Below, in pieces: positions 35,933 through 48,965 of a stretch of 64,000 nucleotides of DNA. The stretch lies in the NCBI GenBank assembly GCA_003344405.1, contig NOWV01000036.1, forward strand, positions 434,001-498,000, read 5' to 3'. A model generated the notes under the pieces. That model was not told the origin of the DNA and made no database searches. It saw only the letters and a program-made list of their open reading frames with translations. Each line of letters begins with the position of its first letter. The first letter of the stretch is position 1. A program made the position numbers and the translations under genes. The DNA is from Trichoplax sp. H2. Taxonomy: Eukaryota > Placozoa > Uniplacotomia > Trichoplacea.

Positions 35933-38554
35933 GTTGTGTTTGATATCCTTGATTTACTATCGAACATAGGTCAAGGATTAACCTTGTAATGCGTGTTTAA
36001 AAGTTGAATTCAACTCATATGATTCGACTAAAGGCTTGGGATTTTTCTTTACTTAATTCTGACATAGTGGGCAATTTTCATGCTGGTCTTGAATCTATTA
36101 GGATAGCATGGGATGAAAATAGTTAGCATTATCTGCAATATTCTATTAAAATTGATACAAGGTACGTAGATACAAGTGCATAGCACTGAAAAGTAATGAT
36201 GATATCATTTGAAATGATTAAACATTCATTGGACGCTGTCAGATAGGCATAACGGATTTTATTAATAACAGAGAAAATCACAGTGAATGGTAAACATAGA
36301 ACGAATTATGATTAGGGATGAGGGCAAGAGTAGAAACGGTAATTTGTGATTAAAGATGAGATTGGTGAATATGGCGGTATATTGATTACATTTGGTTGTT
36401 AAAAATGGTAGTATAGACGACAATGAAAGGGGAAAATATTAATTTAATGAATTAGTGGTTCATTGATGATGACTTCAGAAATTGACTTGGTGCACAAAGT
36501 ACGAGAACATAAATTGGATTATAAAATCTAAAACTTACCTATAATTGTCGCTGCTCCGTAAATCGTTTCAATGATAAATAAATAAGATGATAGTAATAGA
36601 AAGCTATAAGATAATAGCGATAGGAAGCTTAATTATTTCTATGCTCCTTCGTATTAGTGAATGTAGAGAACTTAGAGTGTACACTCAATTAATGTTCTAA
36701 GCTGATTTCAACCGATGTTGTCGGGAGAAAAATGATAGGGGTGCCTGTTGAGATAGTTAATAGTGGGAATATAATAGATAAAATGCCTTACATGTTGTTA
36801 GGCAATTGGTTGCCTAGGACTACCGCACAAGATCACTGAAAAAGAATGATGAAATTAGATTGAATAGCAATGTTGATTTAAGACGATAAGGAAGATAATT
36901 CTGATCACCCATTAGAATAATATCTAATTAAAATCGAATAATGAGAATAACCTATTGTCAAGAAATTCATCAATAGATATCTTTATTTAATTCACAGATA
37001 ACGCTTAAAATAAGAAAAAGTAACCTTAGCCATGTGATCAATAGTGCATTCGTGATATCAATAGAATCCTGTGGCTGCAATTAATGACGTGATAATACAT
37101 TATGCTAATTCATTCTATTCCTTATTTGATCACGTAAACTGATTGCATTAATTCTCAATCATTCTGATCGTAGTTATGATACTAAGTTAAAAATTTAAAG
37201 TATAGTGAATTAGCTTAATTATTAATAATATTTTAGCTTTAAATAGTAGGGATTGCTATTGCTTCTGTAATTATATATACAAGGATAAATCTTCCTTGCT
37301 ATAAAATGAAAATCTTACATGCCTTAAATTTGTTACAGTTTTTTTGATAGAGGTTGATTAAATTCGAATTTATATTAATCGCAGTGCACTATGTAAGAAT
37401 AGACTAAAATTATAATTATTTTCGATTGCGCTTCATCTTCTGTAATAGAAGATAGTCGTTATTCTGATATGCTAGCGATCCTGTTAAACTATTTCAGTTT
37501 CAATGTTTAATTACTGCATGCTAATTACATGATGGATTTGCCATGACGATTTTTTTAAAATTTAAAGTTTTGTTTCATTTTCATTAATTGAATACCACAA
37601 TCGGTGTAGTAATAAAGCATCTTCATAGTATTATAACAAGAATACGAACTTTTGAAATATTTGCCTTATCACATTAGTTGTTGTTGTTTCATTTAAACTT
37701 TGAGTTCTACTAATATTTAACCTCTAGTTTTCAAATTATCGGTAATAATATGAAAATCAGCTGATATCTGCTGTTTGATTATTTATACATTCGTATAGTT
37801 TCATATGAATGCCCTCAATACTAATAAATTGGTTAAGATCCCTTAGTATCGGTAGCAATGATACAAGTAGAGCTTCGCAATTTGCTGATTTTAGATAGAA
37901 ACAAAAACATACAAAAAAAACTTATATTCAGATTAATAATTCTACATTCTTTCATGTACAAGAATTGTGCTTTTATTTCTATCACATCTAAATATATCCC
38001 GTTCTTATTGCAATTAGAAAGAATATTTAAAGCAACATCTAGCTGATTAGTGTATGATTTGCTAACGCTAGTTGAGCGGAAAATCATTACGGTAGAATCT
38101 GGATACTATGATATTATTTATTGGCATTTTGGGAGTAAAGCTAATAGTCAGTAGACTTTTAATTACAATTATCTGCAATTAGAACTTTTAGCTTAAAAGT
38201 TAGGAAACAAATGAATTACATTTCACACTGACATCTAAATTAACTGTCTGAAATCGACACTGGCCAGACTATCCTATGCTAAATAATAGAAAAGCATGAT
38301 CAATGGATTTGTCTACCATTACTACCATGGAAAATGATAGAATTTCATGCAGCGTAAGGCTGCTTGATTTAACATAATAGGATTTAGGCAGCACTAGGAA
38401 ATCTAAAATAGGGCATAAAAATTATAAGAATATTTGAGAAAAGAAATTACTGAATCACTCATTTTCTTTCGATATTTCAGGTAATAAACATTTGTATTTG
38501 ACAATAATTTTAATTTTATATGATCTGGAACAAGGCTTACTTGAAAGTATGATA
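35933..38554. other. 2.6 kb intergenic region, no recognised gene
   Basis: The upstream region of the CNBD2-like gene and 3' flank of transgelin. It is AT-rich with stops everywhere. The overlapping open frames on both strands at 37833-38087 have no motif or splice partner and look incidental. Confidence 0.4.
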
Positions 38555-41500
38555 TTACATATGGCGATTGTTGCCAAACCTCATCCCTGATTGATTGGCT
38601 CCCTTATTGGTGCCGTATTGCAAGCTTATTACAGCATCGCTTTGCTTTAATTGTTCTTCAGTAAAGCTTCGTCTGTTTTCGGTTGCCATTTTTGCGCCGA
38701 TTGTCGGCCCATCATATCCTAGTTTCTGAGCCTGTTAATATAGAAGTAGGCATGTTAAATTGATGAAAAATTTAAGATCAGAAGAAAGCAATTTATATTC
38801 GACTTGAAAGATTCTTATGATTGGATGACAATAAGGTAATCGCTACCTACCTGTCTTCCTAATGCTTCTAACGATCTTAAAACCTATTAATTTGAGGTTT
38901 GAAAAGCATGTTAGATATGGCTTTTAATTATCGAGATATTTTATTCAGTAAAGTAGTTAGAATCCTACTGTAGGTCAATAACATTACTGGTACTAATCAA
39001 TAAGTAAGACCTCTTTCAAGAAAATTATTAAATTACTTCGTAATTGCTCATAGCAGCAGATTAGTACTATTAATAAATAAGGTATTGATCATCTTTGATG
39101 CGGATTACTATTCAAAAATGGCATATATTCAATGACCAATAAAAAGGCCGTAATTGTTTGCTTCTAAAGCAATGAAATACTATACAATTTCCTATCCCAG
39201 GGGAAGATAGATATCTAACATTTCTTTAGCGATTACTGCAGGACTGAGTTAGAGAAGAATAAAAGTAAATCTATTTAACTGAGGACTAGAAAAGATTTTG
39301 GTTTTATCAAAGGGTGCTAGCTAGCATGTTATAATAATGGTAAATTTGTTATGAAATCACGTAAATAATGTCTATTGATCTATTATGCATACATAAAGTA
39401 TATGCTAAAGTACATTAGCTTGTTTACCTGTATCATATTTCGAGCTTCATATAAGTCGACAGTTTGGAAGAGATCGCGAGATGGTACACCATATTTGTTG
39501 GTAGCCTCTATAAATTTAGCTATATTTTCCATCTGATACGTAGTATTGAAGATATTTTTTTAATATAGCAAGTATCTGGATATACTTTTACTATGACTAG
39601 CATATTAATTAATCTAAGTATTGAGTTGGGACACTTCAGGATTTAAGCTTTTGAAACTAATGTGAGGATATATCAGTGACTTAGACTTTGGTCAATTTCC
39701 TGTATGAATCAATATGATACTGTCAATCTGTTAATCGAAATAGTTTAATTAAATTCTTGATAGTTTGCGATACTAAAGTATCGAGCATCAATTAAAGTAA
39801 AGAAGAGCTTTAGTTTATCTGTATTATTTATTTAACCATTGAATAATTTCAAATTAACGTCCTGCCAAAGCGTGAGAGAGAAATGGCTAAGTACTTCGGA
39901 TTAATAGCTATTCTTACTAGCACTAATATTACCGGTTTAATCGACTAGATCATTGTTTTATTGGGTTTAGAGAAAGAAACATCTCATAAACTTGGAAGTT
40001 GAACTAAACTTTCCTTTAATTTTATGCTAATAGATGAACGGGTTAAACCCATTAACGAATTCTTTTATTGCCGTCTCTTACCTGCTTAAATGGCATCTTC
40101 GTGTTGTTAATTTTAGTTATGCTGCCTGGGCTTAACTTGTTTATCAAGCTAAAATATTGCCGTATTCAAGAAAAACAAACGATGATAGATACGATTAACA
40201 TAGCTATATAAGGCATTTATTGTAAATCAAAAGGGATATAAATCAATATTTTTAGTCGGTAAGTTCAGCTAAACTAACTTGCACAATATGACGCCATCTT
40301 TGAGTACAGCTGAAAATTTGCCATTTGGAAGTGATTCACCTATTACATCCCCGATCCATTTTCTAATATATTCTTCTTGTTCCGGATCGTATTGGTTAGA
40401 AATCTAAATCAAAAACATAACATTTTGTCATAGTTAAAAATTCTTGAAAACGATAATTGCTGCCTTTAAATTTATTTTTGCATTCTCTTATAGTGATAAA
40501 GCGAGGTCATAGACAAACTTGCAGAAGTTCTATTGATATAATGACGCAAATGGGCTACACACTTTTTTATCTTAATTTATAATTATTATAATTTAATGGA
40601 GCTTAAACAGTATAGGTATTCATGTTCCATAGTTATTGTAATGTTTCGGAAGGTTTAGGGTCCGTCATAATCGCAACAAATTACCAGAGTTAAATTAGCA
40701 AAGCAGTAGAGCTTTTTGGAATTAGTGCAAGAGGAAACCGTGTGAGGTTATGGCGTATACAACGATGTAACTAGTCGAATAGCTATAGTAATGTGGAAAA
40801 GGTAAAGCATGCAGGCTAACCGTTTAACTAGCAGAACTAACTGACCAGATAGATGCAAGATTAGCCTATTTAGAATGTAAGATGCGCAGCCGGAGGAAAT
40901 TCTTTGTAAAACATTAATGACTAATAAGAATACCTTAATTCTATATTAGAGTAGTTCTTTGATACAATCAAGCTAAATTATAAGAGGTTTCCACAGTATG
41001 AATAGTTAGATATAGATTATACACATAAGGAGTTATGTTACAATCGATATGGAAATTGACTTTAATAAGAATTTGCGGACAATACCGTATTTAAGAGTAT
41101 ACACTACAGTTATAAATTAAAAATTAACCGAAATGTTAACCTTTGATTATATATTTATTAAAAAATCAATACGTTTCTCTTATTTTCCTACAATGATGTA
41201 TATAGAAAGTTGAATATTTAACTGGATGTATCTAATTTTTGGATATGAATTACTAATTTCAACAATCAGCTGCTACAAGAAATGACTGCGTACCATCAGT
41301 GGGCCGCTAAAGGAGTCCAAAGTCCTACTCAGTCCTTATTCATTTAAAATAATAATGTATCCCATTTAGTGACAATGAAATGGACCCACCAAGATATTCA
41401 TTCTATCTTTTACGTTTACGCTGGATTTAGTTTTGAATTAATAAGATTGTAATAATAATTATAACTATATTAGTATTCAAGCTAAATATGACATTCTAAA

Positions 41501-42673
41501 TGTATTCTGTACGGACGAGCACATATTATAGGTCTCGTAGAGGAAATTAGAGAAATGGTAGGATAAGAAATGATGATAATGTGAGGGATAATTGGATGTA
41601 TTGTTGAGCTTAATTGGTTAAGTGGGTGGAATAGAGTCTATGGCTTGATTGCCGAAAATTTTTGAAATCATTTCAAGAGGATTGTCCGTCGTAGTAACTT
41701 TAAATCAAACTCTAGCGTTATTAATTTTTAATGGGTTTACTTGGCTATGACAGTCTATTTATGTCGTTCTTTTGCAGAAGGTAACTCTTTATTTCAGTCT
41801 CATTTCAATGTTAAATTTGTAATTTATTAGTGATAGTCATAAAGGCTAAAATTTTCATAGGCAGGTTTTCTATATCGTAGAACTAAAATGCCACTGAATG
41901 ATACGATCTAGAATCCGTAGTGATAGGATTGATCCGAGTTAAATAGCGTCAAAAAGAAAGATTTAACTTACAACGTGGTATTTATTAGCAGTTTTTAGGG
42001 AAGAATATAGTAACTTATTCGCTTTATATAAATAATTAACAATTATATCGAGTGTTGGTAATCTATTTTAAGGTTGAGTGGATTGAAGTAGTATATAGAA
42101 CAGTTTTTACACAGAGATCAATCTCTCATTACTGATTCTTCAATCAACTAATGAACTAGTGATGGAGAATTTGGACTAAAATTTTATCATTACTCAATGC
42201 TATAAAATACCGCATCCATTTTAAAGTATTGACCATGATCTAAATGATTTTCCGAGTGACCTTCGGTCGCATGGGATTAAAAAAATGTTCTGTGCAGATG
42301 GAGTGAATACAGCATACATGCACACTTTCAATAAACAATTCCGTGATTCTTGTTGCTTTGGTGTTAGAAAAGCGTGGAAATACATCCACTTGAAAATAGT
42401 AATGCCGTCAATTTTATTTAGCTTTAGCATAGATTGATGAATGACGACATTATTGCCCCGCTGGATTGGGTAGAATAAGCTTAGCATTTGATCGTGAATA
42501 TTTCAAATCAAAGGATACGCTTGGGAACATATCACATTAACTTTTTTTATAAGCTATGGTCACGTACGAAGATGTTAATCATTCTCGTATATCAAACGAT
42601 TGAAGGAAAGCAATCAAGTTACATAAAAAGAACTTACTTTTCTTTCCCTTGAATATTGACCAGAATTAGCCAT
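38555..42673 (-). CDS. TAGLN: Transgelin/calponin-family actin-binding protein
   Basis: A small cytoskeletal protein with one calponin-homology (CH) domain that binds and bundles actin. Six minus-strand exons: about 42638-42673, 40279-40403, 40082-40148, 39428-39532, 38851-38883, 38555-38731. They join in phase to about 180 residues (human transgelin 201). The start MANSGQYSRERK matches the family's 'MAN-GPSYG-SR'. The CH domain covers about residues 15-130: YIRKWIGDVIGE, VLKDGVILCNLINKLSPGS, PFKQMENIAKFIEATNKYGV, LFQTVDLYEARNMIQVL. A C-terminal calponin-like repeat follows (VISLQYGTNKGANQSGM). All diagnostic residues are intact. Intron 1 is long (2.2 kb) and may hold regulatory sequence; the minus-strand frame within it (42221-42487) is not a recognised exon. 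Human paralogues (TAGLN, TAGLN2, TAGLN3) cannot be separated here. Confidence 0.93.
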
Positions 42674-45600
42674 GTTCGACGTTTTATAGTACTAAATCAA
42701 CAATCTCTTATCCTCGTTTTTAAAAATTTTCCACTGTTGGGTTAGTATTATACAACTATATATAGCACTTGGCTGGAGGTAGGTAAAATCGACTTGTCGA
42801 TGGTAATTTTCTTCTTTATTTGCTTGTAAGGCAGACTTTAATTAGACAACACAATCAACTATCAATTCAATATAACTGAAGGAGTATTGATAGAAAACTT
42901 GGTATTAATTTGATTGCAATTGTATTATTAGAGACGTAACGACTCCATAAGGACTTGATTTTCTGTAGTTTATTAAGATGAATAATAACTTTAACTACTT
43001 TAGACAATTGTATTGGATAACTCTTTTCTACTCTGTTATATCATGATAATAAAATATGCCATTAACCAATAAGGGAAAAGAAAGGTGATAGTTTATTAGT
43101 TTAGTTTTAAATGTCGTCATAAATAAAAGAAAATGAAAAATAAAAATAAAAATTACATGAAATGATTGGTGCATCAATTGGATCGTCGTGGTTTATCATT
43201 GCTTTCCTAAATGATATCATCGCGTCCTACTGACAACTTCTCAGTCCAATAATAAAAAAAAAAAATTATGTAGACTCTCTAAGCCAAGCAGTAGTAGAAA
43301 TGGAGTAATCTCTTTAGTCGGTATTTACGTCATATACGAGTACCCGTATGTCTTGCTCGACATTCCTGATAGCAATTATGCGCACCATTAAAATGAATGA
43401 GACTTGACTTAGTTGAGAAGTAAAACGATTCACTTCAAGACTGGAATAATTATGAATTCTAGGTGCAGCACTACCAAGTGCTTAGTAGTTTACTTTGCCG
43501 TCAAGAAATAAATATAATCAGAAGGAATAGTCAAAGGATGGCTTTGCAGGTTTGCAGATTTGTAGGGAATAGTTTTTGCATTCTCACGAATGTGGAATGA
43601 CAAGTACGATTAGGCTAACGACAGGGTATTCTACCCAAGGCTAGCCATAGGCAGGCGTTCAATAAACTAGAAATAGGGATGGTGTTTGTCAAAAATCGAT
43701 CTACCCAGATATACTCGTATTTAGCGGTTATCGTATCTTTAGCCTTTATTTATGATCATGGCTAGTACTATTAAAATTGCGGTATGTAAAAAATTCAATC
43801 AGGCGATGACGGTAACTTGCGTTGCATTATCGGTCGTTACTGTTCGCTTGAAGTAAATATATGTGCCATTAAAAATATCCAATTATATCATCTCTACATA
43901 CTTTAGTATTTCTGAACCAAGGGTATTGATTCAGTTTTATTCAGTCCATATACAAAACTAAATACTTTATGCAGTTAGTAATATTCTTGTAGATGAACGT
44001 CTTGGCTGAGAGTAAAGTGCTGTAGTTTAGACTGTTTGGATTAAACCAGAGTACTAATACACAGTCTACTGCACACTAGCCCTATTCCATTTCTATGCAT
44101 GCTATATTGCAATACTTTACTCAATTTGCGGTCGATATCATTTGTAAATTGGGACAAATAGGAATATAAGATTGTAAAGTTACTAGTAGCGTTATTGATG
44201 AACTCGTAAGATAACTTGAGCTGCAATCCTGTCAAAGCAGCGACCATCCTGAGGAACAGTTTCTGTAACCATGTGATATTAGGGTTGATCACTTTTATCA
44301 TAGTGACAACATGGAATGGAACTTGTAGTCTATACCTCAATCCATCATTTTAACGGATCTAATGTTAATGGATTTGACCTGAACTATGATAAAACATTCG
44401 CTATGTCTAATCCGAAGCTGAGCGATTATCCGTTTATCCTCACTGCAACCTTTTCTTTGTCGAATCCTAATGAATTATAATTATTGTTAGACAACATGGA
44501 CCAGTGACGGATAGTTTGTATTGGAAACTTTAAAGAAATAATATTACTCAATACTGTAATAAAAAATAATAAAAACGTCAAGAGCCAATTGCTTAAGGTT
44601 ATATTAATCTGTCTGAGTGAAATTGGAGCCAACTTTTAAGCATATTTCTGAAAAATTGAAGGAAAAAGCAACACTGCTCCTATACAGTAGCTGAATATTA
44701 GACCTCCAAACCTTTCCCTGTGAGTCAGTGACACATCCAAATATGCCGCTGGAACGGCTCTATCCCTACATTATACTTGTCCTAGTAAATATGTAAAGTG
44801 TGAACGAAATGAGCATCTTTTAAAATCTTAATTGATTGACTTTACAATTGCGGCGTTTCTGAATATATCATAGGGAAATAATTAGATCTACTGAATATCT
44901 TGCAACCATTTTTTTTCGAGAGCTTGGCCGAGCCTTAATGGTCTGTCCAATGTACGTACGTATGTACCAGAGTCGCAAAGCAGTGTACAGTATATTGTAC
45001 ACATTTACTGAACTGTAGACTGTAGTACGGTACTGTAAATTACGGGCAGTACCCGTGTGTGCGCACTAGCACTCGACCGTTTTGCGCAGGTCCGTTGTAT
45101 ACTCAAAATAGGCCGAACCCGCGAAATCGCCATTTCAAAAGCTGTCCCGCTGGTCATACGGAAGCTAGATGATGGTGGCGGACACGAGAGCACCATACTA
45201 CTCTCAGTATAGAAAAGTTCAGAATAAGAAGGAGCTCCACGATATTACCACCTGGCTCATGTTGATCCGATCGCCGTGGCTTGCAAGAATTGGGTAAGAT
45301 CGCTTCTAGCCAATTTATCATTTTGAATGTAGATTATGTTATGTTGAAAATGGATTGATGCAATATCGAATCTATTCGATTCGACCGACCTACGAAGTCA
45401 ACAGTGTCATCGCTTAATAGGCTGTGAAAAGAATGTAGATCACCAGCAGAAAATACGAGTAGAATAGTTTGTGCTAGGTGGAGAGTGAGGACAGCAAAGC
45501 GTGCAAATGCTGTCTTGTTTTGATACATCAATAGCCTCATTCACTTTGAATAGGGTAGGTAGTAAAGCTGTTCCGCAATTTATTGTATGGATAGGTTGTA

Positions 45601-46687
45601 TAGAAGGAAATGACATACAACTTAAGATTAATATCCAATCTAAAACAGTTGATAAGAATAGGCAAATGCATAGATTAGGGTTAGATAAGACATGTTTTGA
45701 CAAGTTCGAGTATAGTCATCTCAGCTGAAAAGTAAAACTAATCATCCATTGGAGATTGGATTTGCATACAAAATCCTGTAAGTTCAAGTGATCTGGTTCA
45801 TAGTCTTAATGTGGTCAACAAATGGGGTAGCGTATTAAATCCGATATGATCCCGAACATCGGCTGTAAGAAATGTGACCTGTCTACCAGAGCTTGTTCGA
45901 CTGCTATGTTAGGTATCTCAAATCGATATAGCACCAGCAATAGAATCTGCCATGATAAAATTTTTGATGTCAATGACACGATCAGTAGTGTTAGTTGAGC
46001 AAGTTTGACTATAATGATATTTTACCAGTTGAGACAGCAGAGCATTTTGCACCATGACTTTGGCCGATACGGATAGATCAATGCACTGAGTTGCTTTGTA
46101 GCTAGGACAAGGGATATGCATGTATCAAATTAGTCAGTTGTATTTGTACACATGCTCGGAAATAATGCTATATGTCCAATTCTCCATCTTGAATGAGATA
46201 ATCCATTCTTATGGTTGTACTGCATCCTCCTTCATGAAGTCAATGAGACACAATATTATGGTTTGTGGAAGGAATATGGATGCATCAAAGATTGGGGTTT
46301 GATCCCAGTTGTCTTTGTACCTGCAGTTCGAAATGCTACTACTGTAGATATTGTATTCTCCTTCGGGAATCTGGCAGCGTGTTATCATTTGCATAATTAC
46401 TATAGCTGAATGAAAGTGCAGAGTTATCTTGCAGGACAGTGTATTTTCTATGCACAAGATTCGAAATAGTTCTAGTTATTGTATCCATCTTGATGAACTG
46501 TAAGTGGATGAGACACTAGATCATCATTGAATGAAGCGATACAGATGCATCATAGTTTTGAGTTGGATTTTCCTCATACAGGCAGTTTGGAAATAGTGCT
46601 GCTATATGTTGATCACTCTTTGTTAATGGAATATTCTCACAAACACAATTTAGGTATCGCTCCTTGACTCTGTTGACGAAATCGGTT
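42674..46687. other. 4 kb region between divergent transgelin and CYTH genes; open frames of unknown nature
   Basis: The left part (42674-44000) is AT-rich and apparently empty. A minus-strand frame at 44426-44632 begins with ATG and encodes one strongly hydrophobic segment (NWLLTFLLFFITVLSNIISL). A second frame at 44041-44340 follows on the same strand. They could be two exons of a small membrane protein, but I could not join them convincingly. From about 44900 to 46660 the sequence is less AT-rich and holds several overlapping open frames on both strands (for example 45501-45728 +, 45440-45703 -, 45918-46121 -, 46209-46457 -). None shows a known domain. This could be a degenerate gene or transposon. 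Confidence 0.3.
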
Positions 46688-48050
46688 ATGGCTTCTAATG
46701 TTGAAATAAAAGCTAAAGTTACAGATATTGAAAAATTAAAGCATTTAGCGAAAGAAGTTTCTGGCCAACCTGGTGAACTCATTGAACAGGAAGATACCTT
46801 TTTCTTATGTGACCATGGTCGACTAAAGGTAATACTTTTAAACGGATTTTAGCGCTCATAGTTAATCGGAGTTTGGATAAGCAATGCATTCCGAAATAAA
46901 TAATATCCCTCTCCTCATTGTTCGTCTTATTAATTAGTTGCGAAAATTTCCAAATGGTCAAGGAGAGCTAATATTTTATAGCAGGGCTGATCAATCTGGA
47001 CCCAAGCTATCGAATTACCATATCACTAAAGTAACTGTAAGTCAATCATTATACGTAAAACTTGACGCGCAACTGCGCCTACTTTAAATACTCATGTTTA
47101 AGTTTTGCTACGATTATGGTCATTGCGTGCACAAATGTAAACCGTGTCAAATTCTTTCTATCCAATTTAGGAAAATACCGATGATTTGATTCATACGCTA
47201 GATTTAGCGTATGGAATTAGAGGTACCCCTTTAATACGCGTATATTTATATTGCGACAATAATATTAAATTTTTATGAATAGTTGCTTGATTAGTTCAGT
47301 TCGCTTGGGAATTAGAACTTCTCCGTTAGTATTTGGCTATGATTGCATCGTATGTACAAATAATTTTTTTCGCCTGTTAATTTAACACGCTACAGGTGTC
47401 GTTAAAAAGAAGCGATATCTGTATCTTGTTGGTCAAACTAGAGTCCACGTTGATACTGTCGATGGTTTAGGGAACTTTATGGAACTCGAAGTAAGTAGAC
47501 CTTTGAATTATCCACCGATATGAGTTTATAATGGAAGATATACCAATAAGATATTTCCATACACTAGTTTATTCAGTGATAGTAGAATTTCATATTTGAA
47601 ATAGTGTCTCAAAATAATTTGACTGAATTTTTGATTTCTTGCTAAACTTCACTTTATTACATAAATCACTTCATTACCAAGGACTATTTATGTCTATCAA
47701 ATATTAATAATATCCACCATCGGTTGACTATCTAAGCTACAAATATGATCTATTCTGAAATAATAGTACATCATGATAATCATTTCATTAAAAGAACTAA
47801 CAAGACTTTTGTGTTGTCACAAAATTACATTCAGTAATATCACTAAACTATATTTGTAAGATTAGCAAGCTCATATCATAACAGAACAAAGTCAGTTCAT
47901 TGCATATTGATATTGTAGGTAGTTATGAAGAAAGGACAAAGCTGCGAAGAAGGACAGGCTATAGCCGAGGATTTAATGGCTAAATTGGAAATAGCCAAGG
48001 CAGAATTGTTAACGTCTGCCTATATTGACATGTTACAACGTAAGAGTTAA
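46688..48050 (+). CDS. CYTH-domain protein (CyaB/ThTPase-like triphosphate tunnel family), copy 1
   Basis: CYTH proteins bind triphosphorylated substrates inside an eight-stranded beta tunnel. Characterised members hydrolyse thiamine triphosphate or inorganic triphosphate, or cyclise ATP. Five exons (46688-46828, 46938-47036, 47171-47222, 47396-47490, 47919-48050) give about 172 residues, the usual length of the stand-alone CyaB-like group. Visible landmarks: N-terminal NVEIKAKV (the ExExK strand, with the middle Glu replaced by Lys as in the 'IEIKAR' CyaB-like group), EQEDTFFLCDHGRLKLRKF, ELIFYSRADQSGPKLSNY, the Arg/Lys-rich strand VVKKKRYLYLVGQTRVHVD, DGLGNFMELE, and the C-terminal EGQAIAEDLMAKLEIAK followed by SAYIDML. 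The essential acidic and basic tunnel residues appear to be present. An AATAAA is at about 48149. Substrate cannot be deduced. A paralogue lies 14 kb downstream on the same strand. Confidence 0.88.
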
Positions 48051-48285
48051 CCTATTACATAAAGGTCGTGTTTTTATTGGTTAAAAATTTTAATGGTTTC
48101 CTTGATACCTTGATACATCTATAACCTTACAATATGCTGTTTCCAAGAAATAAATGTTCCTCTTTATTGCATACCGTGTTTTGTTATCAATTATACTGTC
48201 ATAGATGATTGTTAAAGTCTTCAAGCCTTAACTCAATGTCAGTTTAGGCTTAACTTCGTATAAAATCTCGTTCCTGAGTGAACTT
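48051..48285. other. 3' flank of CYTH copy 1
   Basis: Short 3' UTR-like sequence with an AATAAA near 48149. Nothing else is recognised before the tandem repeats begin. Confidence 0.4.
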
Positions 48286-48286
48286 T

Positions 48287-48965
48287 CGATGCCTACATGT
48301 TGGCGCAAGATATTCATCCTTGTTTAACTATCCTTGTTAAGACGATACGATAGCCTTATTAAATGTATTGCTAACTTGCTATTAGTTAACGATGAAGACT
48401 TATTGTTGTAGTAACCATGATTAATATAAGAAGATTGACCGACATCGACCTTATTCGACTAATAATAAAATAGAACACTCTTTATTTACTGAAGATATGT
48501 CGATGTCTGCTTGTTGGCACAAGGTACTTATGCTTGTTTATTTGTCTTTAAAATGATACGGTAACCATATGAAGGTGTTACTAACATTGGACATAAATAT
48601 GAATGAAGATCTCTTCTAACGTACTGTTAGTTAATGCTTAAAATTCGTTGTTGTACCACCCTTGATTACTACAAGAAGACTAACCGATACTGGCCTCATT
48701 TAACTATTAATAATATCGAACAGCTCCTTATTAACTGAATTTAAGTCGATGTCTGCTTTGTTTGCACAAAATATTCTTCCTCATATTACTATCTTAATTA
48801 AGGCAATTCGGCAACTTTTGTGAATGTTTTACTAGCTTACTGTTAACTTAATGATTAAGACTTGTTAGACCACCCTTGATGAAAATAAAAAGATTGGCAG
48901 ACATTGGCCTCTTCCCCCAAACTCTATTCGACCAATGAATAAAATAGAACTCTTTGTTTTAATCG
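48287..48965 (+). repeat. Tandem triplication, about 210-250 bp unit
   Basis: Three diverged units start at TCGATG-CT-C-TGTTGGC-CAAG near 48287, 48498 and 48747. Each unit then carries CTTGTTTA-CTAT, AAG-C-AT-CGG-AAC, TGTTAGTTAA-GATTAAGAC, CCACCCTTGATTA, AAGATTGACCGACAT-GGCCT and ends in AATAAAATAGAACTCTTT-TT. The units lie immediately downstream of CYTH copy 1. They are noncoding and well diverged. Confidence 0.8.

Noticed and set aside
41290-41320. Near-match to part of the last collagen exon (ATCAGTGGGCCGCT), encoding an HQWAAKG-like peptide in transgelin intron 1
   Set aside because: Only about 20 bases match and the flanks do not. It is most likely chance.
42221-42487. 88-codon minus-strand frame in transgelin intron 1
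   Set aside because: There is no splice partner in the right phase and no motif, and the six transgelin exons are complete without it.
44041-44632. Idea that the orphan frames are the N-terminus of a calcium-channel alpha2-delta subunit
   Set aside because: The resemblance was limited to a hydrophobic start and a few residues. The expected VWA and Cache exons are not downstream.
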